A model generated the notes under the pieces. It was not told the DNA's origin and ran no database searches. It saw only the letters and a list, made by a program, of their open reading frames with translations. 64,000 nt of DNA from Chrysemys picta bellii (lineage: Eukaryota; Chordata; Testudines; Emydidae): NCBI RefSeq assembly GCF_011386835.1, contig NC_088798.1, forward strand, positions 8,432,001-8,496,000, in the 5' to 3' direction. A program made the translations under genes and the position numbers. The first letter of the stretch is position 1. Each line of letters starts with the position of its first letter. Below, piece after piece: positions 20,411-32,595 of the stretch.

Positions 20411-23400
20411 GTCCTCCATGTAATCAATCAATAAAGCTTACACAGCCATTAGCGTTTTCCACACTTGTTAGTATTAAAATTGCCAGCTATAATGGGCCGA
20501 ATTCTCTGCTGGAAAAATTCCATTCAGTCAGTGGAGTTAGATCAGATTACAATTTGGCCCAGTGTGTTTGCATTCATTATATATACTCACTGGGCCAGAT
20601 TCTGATTACTGCATACATGGAGTAGCTGAGCGGAAGTCAATGAAATTATACTGTTATAAAACTGATGTGAGATCAGAATATTGCCTACTTTATTAATGCT
20701 TGCAGTCTTAATTTCACAGATGCATTTGTTTAATTTACTATTCCGGTGTTATGCTTTTTGCAGTTCATATTTTCAAAATCCAATGAAGTTTAAACACCTG
20801 AAGGAAAAAGACTCAGAAGCACATGCTTGCAGTGAATTCATTTGGTATATGTGCATTAGGTGATAAAAAATGACTAGTGTTCTCTTCTTCCTAGGCACAT
20901 TTAACTACCATTAAAATCAGTGAGAGTTACAGATGTATAGGGAGAAAATATTACCTCTTTTTGAGCAAGTATAAAACTGATATAAGTGAGATCAGGACAC
21001 TGAATTTCCTAGTTCTGGTTAATCTGTGTTGCAATATTGACATATTATTTTTCATCCTCTCTTTTGAGGGGGAAGTTTGGTTTTCATTTCGTTGTGTAAC
21101 AGTCGCATCCAGTAATGTATATGGTTATGGCAAATTTGTATGTCCCAAGTTGTCATATCTTTTGGTGATCCAGGGAAAGAAAAAGCTAACAAATACCCAT
21201 GGACTCAGGTCAGGAGGACAGGTCCTCAAGTTGTTGAAGGAACGGTGGGCACTGATAAAACTCCCCCTAACTGAAGCCAGCCTTTTCTGCTGGCACCAGC
21301 AAGGTGATAGGATGAAATATTTGAAAGAGTGTTGTCATTATTCCAAGCAGGTAGAACTGGATCAGACATGCCAATTATAATATAGGCTAGTCTCATATGA
21401 CAGAACCTACTGCAAAAAGATTCACATTTGAAAAAGAAAATATTCTTGCAGCTTTTGGCCCTTACAATTTACAGCCAGATTCTGTCCCAACTTACATCTG
21501 GTGCAACTCCATTGACTTCAGTAGATAGGTATATTCTCAGCTGATTTGGATTAAATTAAACTAACAGAGACAATAATATATAGCGACCATTGCATACCAC
21601 TATACATTTCCTCATTGTTTATTCTATTATTTTCCCAAAATGGTATCTAGCCACCAGACATAATATTCTAGAGACTTCAAACTTTTTTTTTTGTATGCGT
21701 GTATAAAATAAAATCAGTTAAAAGGGGTGGAGGGAGCAATTTCTAGTGGCACTTTGCAATGACTGATTAATGCAATTTGAATATTTTCTGCTTGAATCTC
21801 TCTCTTTAGATATTGCTATTTAGTAAAAAAACTAATCAACCTGTCAACATTTTGTTTATTCTTAAATAGCATAATTTTTATTATGATTATTATTACTGTG
21901 TCACTTTGTTATTTGCCAGCTAAAGGATTTGAGGAGTGTTGTCTGCCTGCATGGTCTGCCTATTTGACATTCAGGGTGTCTGCCCCCTCTTCCATTGCTA
22001 TGACAAGGTTATACAAAGTCTGAAGCCCTGCTAAAACAGGTTCCTTTGGAAGTCGAAACTCTGGCAGACTTTGTACACAGCAAGGCATCCGTGACATCTT
22101 AGCGTCTGCCAGCTCCATTCTTGCTTGATTAGCTCTTGGTTACCTCAGTGATAATGTCTGGAGGCACTGATTAATGTACAATAATGGTACATCTCACAGA
22201 AAAGATAAGCTTATAGAAGATCAATTAAACAGTGGCAATTTCACAGGCTACAAGCTAGAAGAATGGTACTTGCAGCCTTTTCTTGGAGCTATTTTTTTAA
22301 TCTGTTTCTTCTGCCTGCTCTAGAATTTTCATGTAAAACAGTCACTATCACAGAAAAAAAAAAAAGAAATATCCTGAAAATGAAAGGTGACAGTACCCAT
22401 TAAAATTACAAGGGAAAATGAATATGAATAATGGCCCCCGAACATTCCTTCAGCTGTCAAAAGGCTACAAATTCTGCTTTGATGATACGACAAGACGTTT
22501 TTTTTCAAATGCATACTTGCCATAAATGGTACACAGGAGAAAGCCATTGTTTTATGCAATTACACTGTTGCCTGGGCAACCATGTACAAAAGTTAATGTA
22601 AGTACAGGTTTAAAGATGAAGCATCTCTTAAATTGGAATAAAAATCATTTAATAGTATTGATGATTCACAGGAAAAAGACTGACCCTAATGTAACTATAA
22701 AAAGACCTCTTCTTGAGCAGGAGATTATAAATTCAAGGTTACCTTTCTCCTACAATTTTTAGCTATGCATATTTTAATGTGACTTTATTCTAAAAGCTAA
22801 GATCTTCAGGTATTATTTTTTAAATAAATGTAAAAATGAAATCTCTAGGTATATGAATATTATCTTCCCATGAAGAAGTTTTTATGGAGATTCATAACGT
22901 GAGTAGCAACGATTTCAAGGGATGACTACTGTTCTAAAGACATTTTAAACAGCCAACAAATTATTTTTCTCAGAAAGAAGTAGCACAGGAGGATACTTTG
23001 TGATAAAAAGGAAGTCTATTTGTATGCTTTATTCTTTCAACACGTACATTTAATAGGATTTTACTGTATTACATTTTGTTGGTGAACTAGTTTTATTACT
23101 ATATTTATTATGACTATACTTCTTCCTATAGTCATGCTGGATTTGAGAGTAGAAGTATTCCTTGGCATATCTACTGGAATGTTTCTTGGAGAGGAGGTTG
23201 GCCAAAAAGTGTAGTTGAATATGGAATTCAAACATGTCATGACATATGCTCTTTGTGGTATTTCGCATCACTGGGGCATTCTCTACCAGTAAGGAGAAAC
23301 CTCTAGGAATTACAGATAATAAATCCAGAATAAAGAGCAGCATAAATCCAATTTACCTATGCAGATGTTCCTGAGTTTGCCATGTATTTCCTTTTACAAC

Positions 23401-24310
23401 ACATATTCTGCAAAGCACAGTGCAAACAAACGACATTATATATGTCTAATAAAAGCCACTGCATATTGGACCTCTAATGCTGGTGCGAAAGAAAAAAAAT
23501 CTCTCTCTAGGATAAGCGGAAAGATGATTAAAACCAACCTCAATACTCTCCCCTCATTTCCCTCTAAACATGTGAATTACAGTTTGAAAAGAACAATAAA
23601 TGATACTGTTGCCCCTTGACACTAGAACCTTCAGGAAGATGTTCTTCAGAAACTAGGAAGAAAAAAACATAAGAAAACATATTCTAAGGAACAATACTGT
23701 ACTATCAGGGACATTGAGTAGCTGACCGAATAGGTCTTTTTCATCTCTTATTTCTTTAACTCCCTGAGAAATGATACAAGTGTGTAACAAAGTCCTATAC
23801 CTCCCTGACTCACTTGGACACCAAGGAACTGAAATATATAATACAGCAATATGATTTTCCTCGTATTGGCCAGAGTAACTGTATTTTGTTGAACTAGAGA
23901 TTCATGCCTGCTGTTGAAACTGTGCTAATACGGTTGGGCCTGATTTCCACAAGTGCAGAGCGCTCAAAACTCCAGTGAAGTCAATAGGGGCTGTGAGCAC
24001 TCAGCACTTCTAAAGGTCAAGCCCATGGGGAATTGGTGAAGAACAAATGGGGTGAAACATGTATGAGATAAACTCCCTGTCAAAACTTGTACAGCTGCCA
24101 CCTTTTTCCCTTTTAAATCCTCCCTTAAAACCTACCGTTGCCTCTGTCTGATGGCTACAAATCTCTCCAACCTGGCACTGATTAAGCAAAAGGCAGGCAG
24201 GGATTTCTGCTTTTATGCTAAACTATGTTTGCTTTAGAATTATCTCAACCTCCCAACTCCATCTCCACTCTGTTTATCTATTTCATCCACCTGTTGTACC
24301 TGTCTGACAC
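20411..24310. other. Unassigned stretch with eroded palindromes; possible conserved noncoding core
   Basis: Fragments of ancient palindromic repeats ('gggccagattctgat.. gcatac..', 20500-20690; 21475-21540; 23935-24030). The section 21900-22270 is free of recognised repeats and rich in ATTA/TAAT homeodomain-like words, as many conserved noncoding elements are. That cannot be shown from one sequence. The 139-codon ORF at 20961-21380 has no recognised domain. A mono-A tract lies at about 22355-22367. Confidence 0.4.
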
Positions 24311-24423
24311 CTAGACCATAAGCTTTCTGGGGCAAGCAGTGTCATTTTTGTTACTTGTTTGTACAGTGACTAACACAATGGGGTCCTGATCCTTGCTTAA
24401 AGTTTGCCATAAAATAATAATAA
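24311..24423 (+). repeat. Ancient SINE-tail-like repeat, second copy
   Basis: 'ctagaccataagctttctggggcaag.. ttgtttgtacagtgactaacacaatggggtcctgatcc.. aaaataataataag' aligns with 1777-1908, including the terminal ATA repeat. Confidence 0.6.
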
Positions 24424-24535
24424 GTCCAAACAGATAATTGCTTACACAGATCAAAATTGTTTGGTGGCAGCTAAAACAAGCCTAGTTTTTCTTAAATTTT
24501 GGGGGCCATATGTTAGTTTTGGTAACTTTGGACTT

Positions 24536-24696
24536 TAGGGTGGGATCCACAAAGATACTTAGGAGCCTAAGTCTCAGGTTTAGGTGCCTAAATTCCAGTT
24601 TCGGCTCTATTGCAATTGACAAAACTGTGCCAGAGTAAAAGTTCCTTATATTCCGGCCTCAGGGCATGCATGCTGCTGCTGCCTCATTCTAGGTGT
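24536..24696. repeat. Composite palindromic repeat, left part
   Basis: 'ggatccacaaagatacttaggagcctaagtctcaggtttaggtgcctaaattcc' has inverted words TTAGG(C/A)GCCTAA. Related right-side modules ('gagattcacaaaccaggggg') resume at 25014. The MITE at 24697-24993 is therefore probably nested inside one older repeat. Confidence 0.5.
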
Positions 24697-24993
24697 GGCT
24701 TTGTCTACAGTGGACTTTTGTCTGTAAAACTTTTGTCATTTGGGGGTGTGAAAAAAACACACACCCTGAACGACAAAAGTTTTACCGATGAAAAGCACTG
24801 GTACAACCAGCACTTTGTCGGCAGGAGGGCTCTTCTGCCAACAAAGCTACTGCCTCTCGTTGGGGATAGAATTTTTTTGTTGGCGGGAGAGCTCTCTCCT
24901 GCCAACAAAGAGTGGCTACACTGCACACCTTTTAGCAGCACGGCTTTAGCGGCACAGCTGTGTCAGTAAAAGGTGTGTAATGTAGACATAGCC
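24697..24993. mobile_element. Palindromic MITE with GGCTATGTCTACA ends
   Basis: Left terminus GGCTTTGTCTACAG and right terminus (reverse complement) GGCTATGTCTACAT form an inverted repeat of about 14 bp. Inside, 'aaaacttttgtcatttggggg' pairs with 'aacgacaaaagtttt' around an A-rich loop, and a second palindrome repeats 'ggcgggagagctctctcctgcc' (24882-24903). No coding capacity. I could not read an unambiguous target duplication. Confidence 0.75.
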
Positions 24994-25385
24994 TCTTTCC
25001 TGCCTAAGCCCCAGAGAGATTCACAAACCAGGGGGAAATAGGCTTTCAGCCACATAAGTCACAATTGGGAAGGTGTGTTCAGAGGCCGTTCATGGTGTGG
25101 GTCCTATTCAAAATCTGGCTGAGGAGGTGGTGGTGGTACCCACCTTATAACTACTGTGGGAGACCCACTATTCTGATGTGGGCCTCCCTCAGTCTGTCCT
25201 GTTGAAGCTGTTCCATTGTGGATAAACAATGAAAGAGTGATTGGAGCCATGGCACTGGACCTGGGGTCTCCCACCTCCCAGGTGGATGCCCTAACAAGAG
25301 GACTATAAAGTCATTCTCTCTCTCTTTCTCTCTGGACCAATGATTATTTAAGTATATATCCACAATGGTACAGTCATTGGACCAG
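24994..25385. repeat. Composite repeat, right part, with SINE-like segment
   Basis: It shares with 3655-3870 and 38755-39060 the modules 'ggagacccactattctgatgtgggcctccctcagtctgtcctgttgaagctgttccattgtggataaa' and 'ctggggtctcccacctcccaggtggatgccctaac', tRNA-like halves in inverted order. A (CT)n-rich patch lies at 25314-25334. Confidence 0.55.
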
Positions 25386-28300
25386 GGAAATACTGCAGCC
25401 TTTCAAACAGATGTAGATATTGAAGCTTCTTGATACAATTTTGCAGAAATGCCTAAGAGTTATGTCCAGTGGCTACCCGGTAGATAGCCCTTCTTATATA
25501 AGACATGTGAGACCATTTCATTCCAGCCCTAAAGCGATGGTCATACTATATGTCATCCATACAGTAGAAGCTGGAAATCTTTGAAGGCCTTTCAATCTAC
25601 AAGTCTCTTCTCTGGAGAGCATGAGGTATTCTAGAAGACTATCAAGCACCACAGCTCATGGCTTTCTCCACAAGAAAACCTGGAGGACAACGGGAGAATT
25701 TTCCAGGATTCTAGACCTCTCCAAGAGTTAGAGGTTCATTAGGTGACTGGAATTATCTCACCCCACCCCAAGATCCGGCACACCCACACAAGGCTGCCAA
25801 GTCCTGCACCAGACAGAACAGAACTGCTTGAGGCAGTCAAGCTGTGATGTGGATGGAATGGAACCATCTGAACTACAGATAGCATACAGCCATTATGCTG
25901 TATATCTAGTCATGCTGCAAGCAGCACAGAGATGCTTCAAGTCCCCAAGCTCTGTTTAGGACATTCAGCACCTCTCCTTCATCTACACTAGTCCTCCATA
26001 CTTGGAAGCAGCAAGAAAGGAGATTGATTCACACAAACTCAGAAAAAGGGGAGCTTTATGTGGGGGCCAGTTGAGCAATGAGCTTTGCTCCTTTCTGTCA
26101 GCATAATTTTCTATGAGCTATGAAGAAGAAGAGTAAGTCTGCCTCAAATGCACTTTTCATCCCTCGATGTAAGGACTATCGGCTCCTAGCTAGGGAATAT
26201 GCCAGCTAAGTATACTAGAGGAAGCAGTGCTTGGTGGTAAGACACCGACTAGCAGATTCAGTTTCAATTAACGTTTGAGTTTCAACTAACAACTCCAAAA
26301 GATACCAACAGTGTGGGGAAAAAGGAATATGTGAGACAACAATATTCAAAGTAGACACATGACAGAGAAATAATGTGCAGGCTGTCTGAGTTTCAAACAG
26401 ACACAACATTGGTTTCCTTTTTATTATTTTAGCAGACAGAAACCGATGGGGAAAATATATAATTACATAAAATGATTCAGCTCCTTAAGAAAACATCAGG
26501 AAAATTTGAAAAGTTAAGTTGCCTTTGTTTTTTGTTTTTGTTTTTCATAACTGATACTGAAGCAACAGCCAGGGGGAGCTGCTCTACTGGTCAGAGGTTA
26601 AAGGCACTGACAGAAGGTCTAGGCACTTCTGCATCCACTCATCAGAGGCAAAATGTGACACCTGCTAATTAGAGGGGCTGAGTTAGCTGCCCTAGAATTC
26701 TAAAGCAATGGGATTTCCCACCAGTCATGAGCTGAGTGCATGGATGCAAGAGCGGGGATCTATTACAACTGGTATTTTTGGTGCAAATGAGCTATACTTC
26801 AGATCTATTTTCCCTGGGGTGTTGGAGAAGGGGGGACAGATGGCTGGATAATTTATACCATTTGGCCTGCAGTTACATTGAAAAAAAAGAAAAGAAAGAG
26901 TGAGACAGAGACAGACATGAGCTATATATCTTTGGGCAGAATATAGCAAATTTAAACATAAATCTGCCCAAGCAATGCCACGAGTAGATGTTACAAAATA
27001 TTATAATGATGATTTCAGATAGCTGGGGCTGTGTGAAATCTTTGAGAAGGAATAAGAATGAACAATCCCAACACTGTGCACTTATTGTACAAATATCCCC
27101 ATCTGAGGATCTCAAAATGCTCTCATAACCATTAATCCATACTAATAGATGATGATAATTTTCATTTTTACAGTCCCTTCCATTTTAGGATCTTAAAATG
27201 CTCGAGTATTAGTGAATTTATTCTCTCAGCAGCCCCAGAGAAGGAAACAAACATTTTGAGGTTTTGGCCAGTATTCTCAGCAGCGGTCAGATTCTGGAGG
27301 TTTCAAATGAGACACCAATGTACAGTTTTCAGAACTGCTAAGCACCTGTGATTTCAGTTGTAGACAATGGGAGCAGTGAGTGCTTGGTATTTCTGAAAAT
27401 TGGGCCCAAAATGTCTTAACATTAGACAACCAAAACTGGAAGTACCCAAAATTAGAGGCCACTTTGAAAATTTTGATCTCGCTCACTTGCTCCAACTCAT
27501 ATAGTGAAGTCAGTGGTGGAGCAGGCCTTGGAGTCCAGATTGTGCTAACCACTAACTAACCCTCTCTCCTCTTATGGTATTCCTATAATAGTGAACATTA
27601 AGAAGGTCTCTGGAAAAGCCAGTGTAATGCAGTCAGACAGAGGAATGAGAGATGCACAAAATCTAAAGCTGTAAATATTCAAAAGCCACCATGCGAATAG
27701 TACAAAGTTGAATATTTAAGGTCGTCAGAGAGTGACCTTCTTTCAAAGGGGAAGGCCAACCTCAAAGCCCCATTATGGGGACTGAGTGTGTTTGTGTTCA
27801 TCATATGTATAAATACACTCAGGTCTGCCAGCCAAGTTTGTGGAACGTTTACAGTAGCTCTTATTAGATCCTGTCTGTATCATTTCAACCTTTCTGGAGC
27901 TCTGCCAGTGTTTGTACAGTAAATATTCTCATTTACCAAAAGGAAAAAAAAATTAAAAAGTAAAGCATGACAGGATTTAATGCTTAGGCCCCACATAGGC
28001 AGCAGTGCAGCAATGGTTACCTAGCAACCAGCAGGAAGTGTGTCAGAATGAGAGGGACTCTACTTTGTGCAGCTCAGGCGTTACAGGAGAAGCTAATATT
28101 ATAGGGAATCTCTTTCTCTTGACCAGGCAGATTGGCATGAGGTTCTGGCTGCAACAGCCAACTGAAAGCTTTTTCTTTTTTAAAGCTGGAATGGTAGAAA
28201 AAAGTGTTATGTTCTGAGATTGCACTGTGACCGCTATAAAATCGCAGCACTGCTTTGATGGATTCAAATCCTGTTGTGTTTATGCAGAAAGCCCTAATGC

Positions 28301-28479
28301 AACTTGGTGTGCGTCGGGAAAGAGGGTCAGAAACAGGAATCCTTAAGAATGATGAAAAACTTTAGAAGTGTTTGAAAATAGATGCTGAATATGTTGTTTT
28401 CACAATTCATACACCAGAAGAAAGACAGACACCTAGCTTTGTTCATTAGCTATTGGGTGCTGGTGCACAAAAGATCTAA
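25386..28479. other. Unassigned stretch
   Basis: No gene. A weak MIR/L2-like segment lies at about 27105-27240 ('gaggatctcaaaatgctc.. ttttacagtccc..'). Eroded palindromic repeat words occur at 27330-27420. ORFs of 64-91 codons are unsupported. Confidence 0.4.
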
Positions 28480-28580
28480 GGGCCAGATTTGGATCGCTCA
28501 TTCAACTGTGTAAATTCAGAGAAACTCCACGTGGAGTTGCTCTGAATTTACAATGTTGGAATAGGGATCAGAATTAGGTT
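28480..28580. repeat. Palindromic repeat with 42-bp near-perfect inverted core
   Basis: It starts 'gggccagatttgg'. The core 28510-28551 reads GTAAATTCAGAGAAACTCCAC directly followed by GTGGAGTTGCTCTGAATTTAC. The arms are 21 bp, with one mismatch and no spacer. Flanks resemble the ancient GGCCAGATTCTGAT palindromic family seen at 20585 and 21475. Confidence 0.8.
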
Positions 28581-29363
28581 TTAAATCTCAGTCATTATTT
28601 ATAGATCTAAAAAAAATCCAAAAGAAAAATAATAAATGAGTTGGTGAGCACCTTAGATACATCTCCAGCACTGGAGGTTTTTATTCAGTGGACTTTTAAT
28701 TTGTTTTCACAGCGGTTTGAACAAATTGAATTTGTTAATTAAAGCGGTAAAATGAAATGCTGAACATTATTGACTAGATGCTAATTACATTAGGAGAGAT
28801 ATCGGGGGAGGGAGGGGTCCTTGTTTTCAATAGCCAGCACAAATCATATTAAGAGAGACAAGTGATCGGTCTGAGACCAAACTCTGCAGGGAAAACGCTG
28901 TTTACATGTTGTGATCTAATGTTTATCATTCATGATCTTCAATTGACAATACCAAAGGAAACACGATTACTGCAGCACACTACTGTAGCGCTTTTTAAAT
29001 TTATCCCTGGTTTATAACATTCACTTAGCAGAGGTCACCACCCAATTAAATGCAATGATGCACACTGTGCTAATCAGGAAGGACATTATTTTAAAGTTGT
29101 CTTTGTAAAAATGTGGGGATTCACATTCCATTTCTGAAAAACCTTCCAGTCCTTCATGCCCTGGCTTTTAGGACTGTAAAATGTAGTGAGTCAGGCCAGA
29201 AAAGTTCATTTATTGTCTTCTTCCTCTGGTCATATGAAAATGAAAAGTGTTAGCAACCCCCTTTTCATCATTAGCCTTATCCAGACATTTCAGCCCACTT
29301 AATGTATTGCGAGTCCCTTACACTGTCAACACCAGTTATACAAATTCTGCCACTGGAATCTAA
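28581..29363. other. Unassigned AT-rich sequence
   Basis: No recognised repeat. Rich in TTAATTA/ATTA words (28735-28790, 29040-29075), compatible with a regulatory element but unproven. Confidence 0.4.
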
Positions 29364-29601
29364 GGCCTGGTCTACACTGGGGGAGGAAAAGAAGGGGCAT
29401 CGATCTAAGTTATGCAACTTCAGCTACCTGAATAACATAGCTGAAGTTGACGTACTTAGATCTACTTACCGTGGTGTCTTCACTGCGGTAAGTTGATGGC
29501 TGACGCTCTCCCATCGACTCCGCCTGTGCCTCTCGCCCTGGTGGAGTACTGGAGTCGACCGGAGAGCGCTTGGTGGTTGATTTATCACGTCTAGACTAGA
29601 G
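29364..29601. mobile_element. Palindromic MITE, right end truncated
   Basis: It begins GGCCTGGTCTACACTGG, contains a hairpin (CAACTTCAGCTA ... TAGCTGAAGTTG, about 29416-29450), then 'cttaccgtggtgtcttcactgcggtaagt' and 'ctggtggagtactggagtcgac'. It stops at 'gtctagactagag', where the inverted right half should start. Related in style to 24697-24993 (GTCTACAC ends) but with a different interior. Confidence 0.65.
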
Positions 29602-29634
29602 AAGAAGGGGCCATTTTTAGATAGTCACTTTTCT

Positions 29635-29745
29635 TTCTCTTCATCATAAACTTATTATCATGTTCTATTTTTGAGCACCAACAGGATGATCAGTGCTGTA
29701 CAGAACCAAAGGAGATTGGGGACAGGAACTTGGAGTTTGCAATCT
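29635..29745 (-). repeat. Ancient SINE-tail-like repeat, diverged copy
   Basis: 'ttattatcatgttctatttttgagcacc.. cagtgctgtacagaaccaaaggagattggggacaggaacttggag' follows the reverse order of the blocks in 1777-1908. Weak but colinear. Confidence 0.4.
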
Positions 29746-30976
29746 AAGAGGAATTAAGACTCTGCTGCCCATGAATGCTTTGTAAACAACACACAAAATT
29801 CCATTAAACTAAAAAGAAACAAAGAGCAATTGTAATACAGAGAATTATTTTTGAAGCTCATTCAGAGGGGGGAATACATGCCTTTCCTACTCAGGATCCC
29901 CGGCCAACAGGTGGAAATAAAATGATAAAGGCTGATAAATGCAAATGAAATAAATCAAAACAACAATTTCAGTGTCTTAGGGAGCGAGCTCAAAAATTTA
30001 AACAACCATCAGTAACACCACAACCAGCTGCAAAAGAATGCACTACAACCTGCATCAGTTTAAGCACCAAGAACAACAGAGCCCCAAGCATACAAAGTGA
30101 TAAATTAAAGGTTTTCAGCTCCCTGGCTTGTTGAAAGTACCTTAATAGGGACTGTTGTGAAAACAAACAAATACTCTTTCTGTGAGTTGAAAAGGGCACA
30201 TGCTTTGTCATCCTTTCTAATCTCTATAAAGTGACTGGTCTAAACAGCATATTTGTTTTTATATTCTTTTTGTGCATTGAGTGCCTGGGTGTAGAGCCAG
30301 GTTACGCTGCTCACACTGCTAAGGCTCTAATATTGCAAACATTTCCTCATGTGAGTAACCTTATACATGCAAGTAGTCTCATTGAACTCTCGTGCATAAG
30401 TGCTTGCAGGTTTGATGCTTCACATACAATAGGCACTTGTATTCATCATAAGGACACAGAACAATTTTTAAAAATGTATTTTGAGTTGTAAGAATAATCA
30501 TTTGGAGACTGATGCTGCCACCCTCACCCCCATAGTAATGCCATTCCATTATTTGATTCAATGTTGGTCCAAAATCGATCTGGAACACCAATGCAATAAC
30601 AGCTAAACATTCCTTTTACAAGTACCCTTCCATCATTATTCTCCACACTAGCTTTTATGCCAGAGATTGACCCCAAATCCACATATAACTATAGACAGGA
30701 AGGAAATATGTACCTAAAAATAAGCCTATCTAATGATCTCTCTCTGAGGTAAAGGTATCCTCCCATACACCCTCCCCTCTGCTTGATCTCATCCCTTACT
30801 GTGATTTATCTAATTTAGACTGTATCCATAAGACAAAGATTTGTGCTTTTTAGTTATCACTTATAGCCCCATACACAACAAAGGCATTTTGCTCAGTCAT
30901 TTGGGAAAGGGATGGGGATAAGTGTTGGATGGGGTTGTTTATTTGCATGGGCAAACTATAAATTAGGATTATAAAT
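29746..30976. other. Unassigned sequence
   Basis: AT-rich, no recognised repeat or gene-like signal. Confidence 0.45.
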
Positions 30977-31050
30977 TATAGAATCATAGAATCGTAGGAC
31001 TGGAAGGGACTAGTCCAGTCCCCTGCACTCATGGAAGGACTAAGTATTAT

Positions 31051-31419
31051 CTAGACCATCCCTGACAGGTGTTTGTCTAACCCACTCTTCAAAATCTCAA
31101 GTGACAGAGATTCTACAATCTCCTTAGGCAATTTATTACAGTCCTTAACCACCCTGACAGTTAGGACATTTTTCCTAATGTCCAACCTAAACCTCCCTTG
31201 CTGCAATTTAAGCCCATTGCTTCTTGTCCTATCCTCAGACGTTAAAGATAACATTTTTCTCCCTCCTCCTTGTAACAATCTTTTATGTACTTGAAAATTG
31301 TTGTGTCCCCTCTCAGTCTTCTCCAGACTAAACAAACCCAGTTTTTTCAATCTTCCCTCATAGGTCATGTTTTCCAAAACTTTAATCATTTTTGTTGCTC
31401 TTCTCTGGATTTTCCCCAA
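31051..31419 (-). pseudogene. CR1 ORF2 C-terminal remnant
   Basis: 122 open codons, with 'KIQRRATKMIKVLENMTYEG' near the start and 'QQGRFRLDIRKNVLTVRVVK' to '..HLSGMV' at the end. It is the same C-terminal tail as at 18016-18182 and 62285-62608. It sits just upstream of the 3' UTR and octamer tail of the 30977-32595 CR1, and is separated from the polymerase segment by frame breaks. Confidence 0.8.
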
Positions 31420-31525
31420 TTAGTCTACATCTTTCTTGAAATGTGGTGGCCAGAACTGAACACAATACTCCAGTGGAGACCTAATCAGCATGGAGTAGAG
31501 CAGAAGAATTACTTCTTGTTCTTGC

Positions 31526-32002
31526 TTACAACACTCCTGCTAATACACCCCAGAATGATGTTTGCTTTCTTGCAACAGTGTTACACTGTTGACTCATATT
31601 TAGCTTGTGATCCACTATGACCCCCAAATCCCTTTCCGCAGTACTCCTTCCTAGGCAGTCATTTCCCATTTTGTACGTGTGCAACTGATTGAGTCTTTCT
31701 AAGTGGAGTACTTTGCATTTGTCCTTATTGAATGTGATCCTATTTACTTCAGACCATTTCTCCAGTTTGTCCAGATCATTTGGAATTTTAATTGTATCCT
31801 CCAAAGCACTTGCAACCCCTCCCAGCTTGGTATCGTCTGCAAACTTCATAAGTGTACTGTCTATGACATTAACTAAATCATTGATAAGATACTGAACAGA
31901 ACCAGACCCAGAACTGATCCCTGTGGGACCCCACTTGATATATCCTTCCAGCATAACTGTGAACCACTGATAACTACTCTCTGGGAATGGTTTTCCAAAC
32001 AT
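31526..32002 (-). pseudogene. CR1 ORF2 reverse-transcriptase remnant
   Basis: The 158-codon open segment holds the second half of the reverse-transcriptase domain. A degraded INDL stretch at residues 40-43 is followed by MKFADDTKL at residues 52-60, which contains the catalytic Asp-Asp. Next comes the 'NKDKCKVLHL' and 'GNDCLGRSTAERDLGVIVDHKLN' region typical of CR1-clade polymerases. The upstream polymerase motifs lie in other frames up to about 32540, so the ORF is broken. In an active element this enzyme would copy CR1 RNA at a nicked target. Confidence 0.85.
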
Positions 32003-32595
32003 TTATGCACTCACCTTATCGTAACTCCAACTAGGTTATATTTCCCTAGTTTGTTTATGAGAAGGTCATGCAAGAAAGTATCAAAAGCCTTACTAAAGTC
32101 AAGATATAGCACATCTACCGCTTCCCCCCATCTACAAGGCTTCATACCCTGCCGAAGAGAGCTATTAGGTTAGTTTGACATAATTTGTTCTTGAAAAATC
32201 CATGTTGACTGTTACTTATCACCTTATTATCTTCTAGGTGTTTGTAAATTGATTGATTAATTATTTGCTCCATTATCTTTCCAGGTACTTAAGTTAAGCT
32301 GACTTTATTTCCCTTTTTATAGATTGGCACAATATTTGCCCTTTTCCAGTCCTCTGGAATCTCTCCCGTCTTCCATGACTTTTTGAAGATAATCGCTAAT
32401 GGCTCAGATATCTCCTCAGTCAGCTCCTTGAGTATTCTAGGATGTATTTCATTAGGTCGTGATGACTTGAAGACATCTAACTTGTCTATGTAATTTTAAC
32501 TTGTTCTTTACCTATTTTAGCCTCTGTTCCTATCTCATTTTCATTGGCATTCATTACGTTCATCCAATCGCTACTAACCATTTTGGTGAAATTAT

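Larger units (their letters stand above)
30977..32595 (-). mobile_element. CR1 LINE, 5' truncated, about 1.6 kb
   Basis: The right-to-left reading ends in the octamer tail (ATTCTATGATTCTAT on the minus strand, at 30977-30993), after the reverse-transcriptase and C-terminal regions of ORF2. Order on the minus strand: a segment like PNEIHPRILKEL near 32440, then VPIYKKGNK, HGFFKNKLCQTNL, the FADD box, and CLSGMV-type C-terminus near 31055. The element stops near 32595, where the 62161-64000 copy continues, so the 5' part is missing. Several frame breaks make it nonfunctional. Confidence 0.9.

Noticed and set aside
20961..21380. 139-codon plus-strand ORF
   Set aside because: No similarity to any family I know, and AT-rich unique DNA around it; treated as chance.
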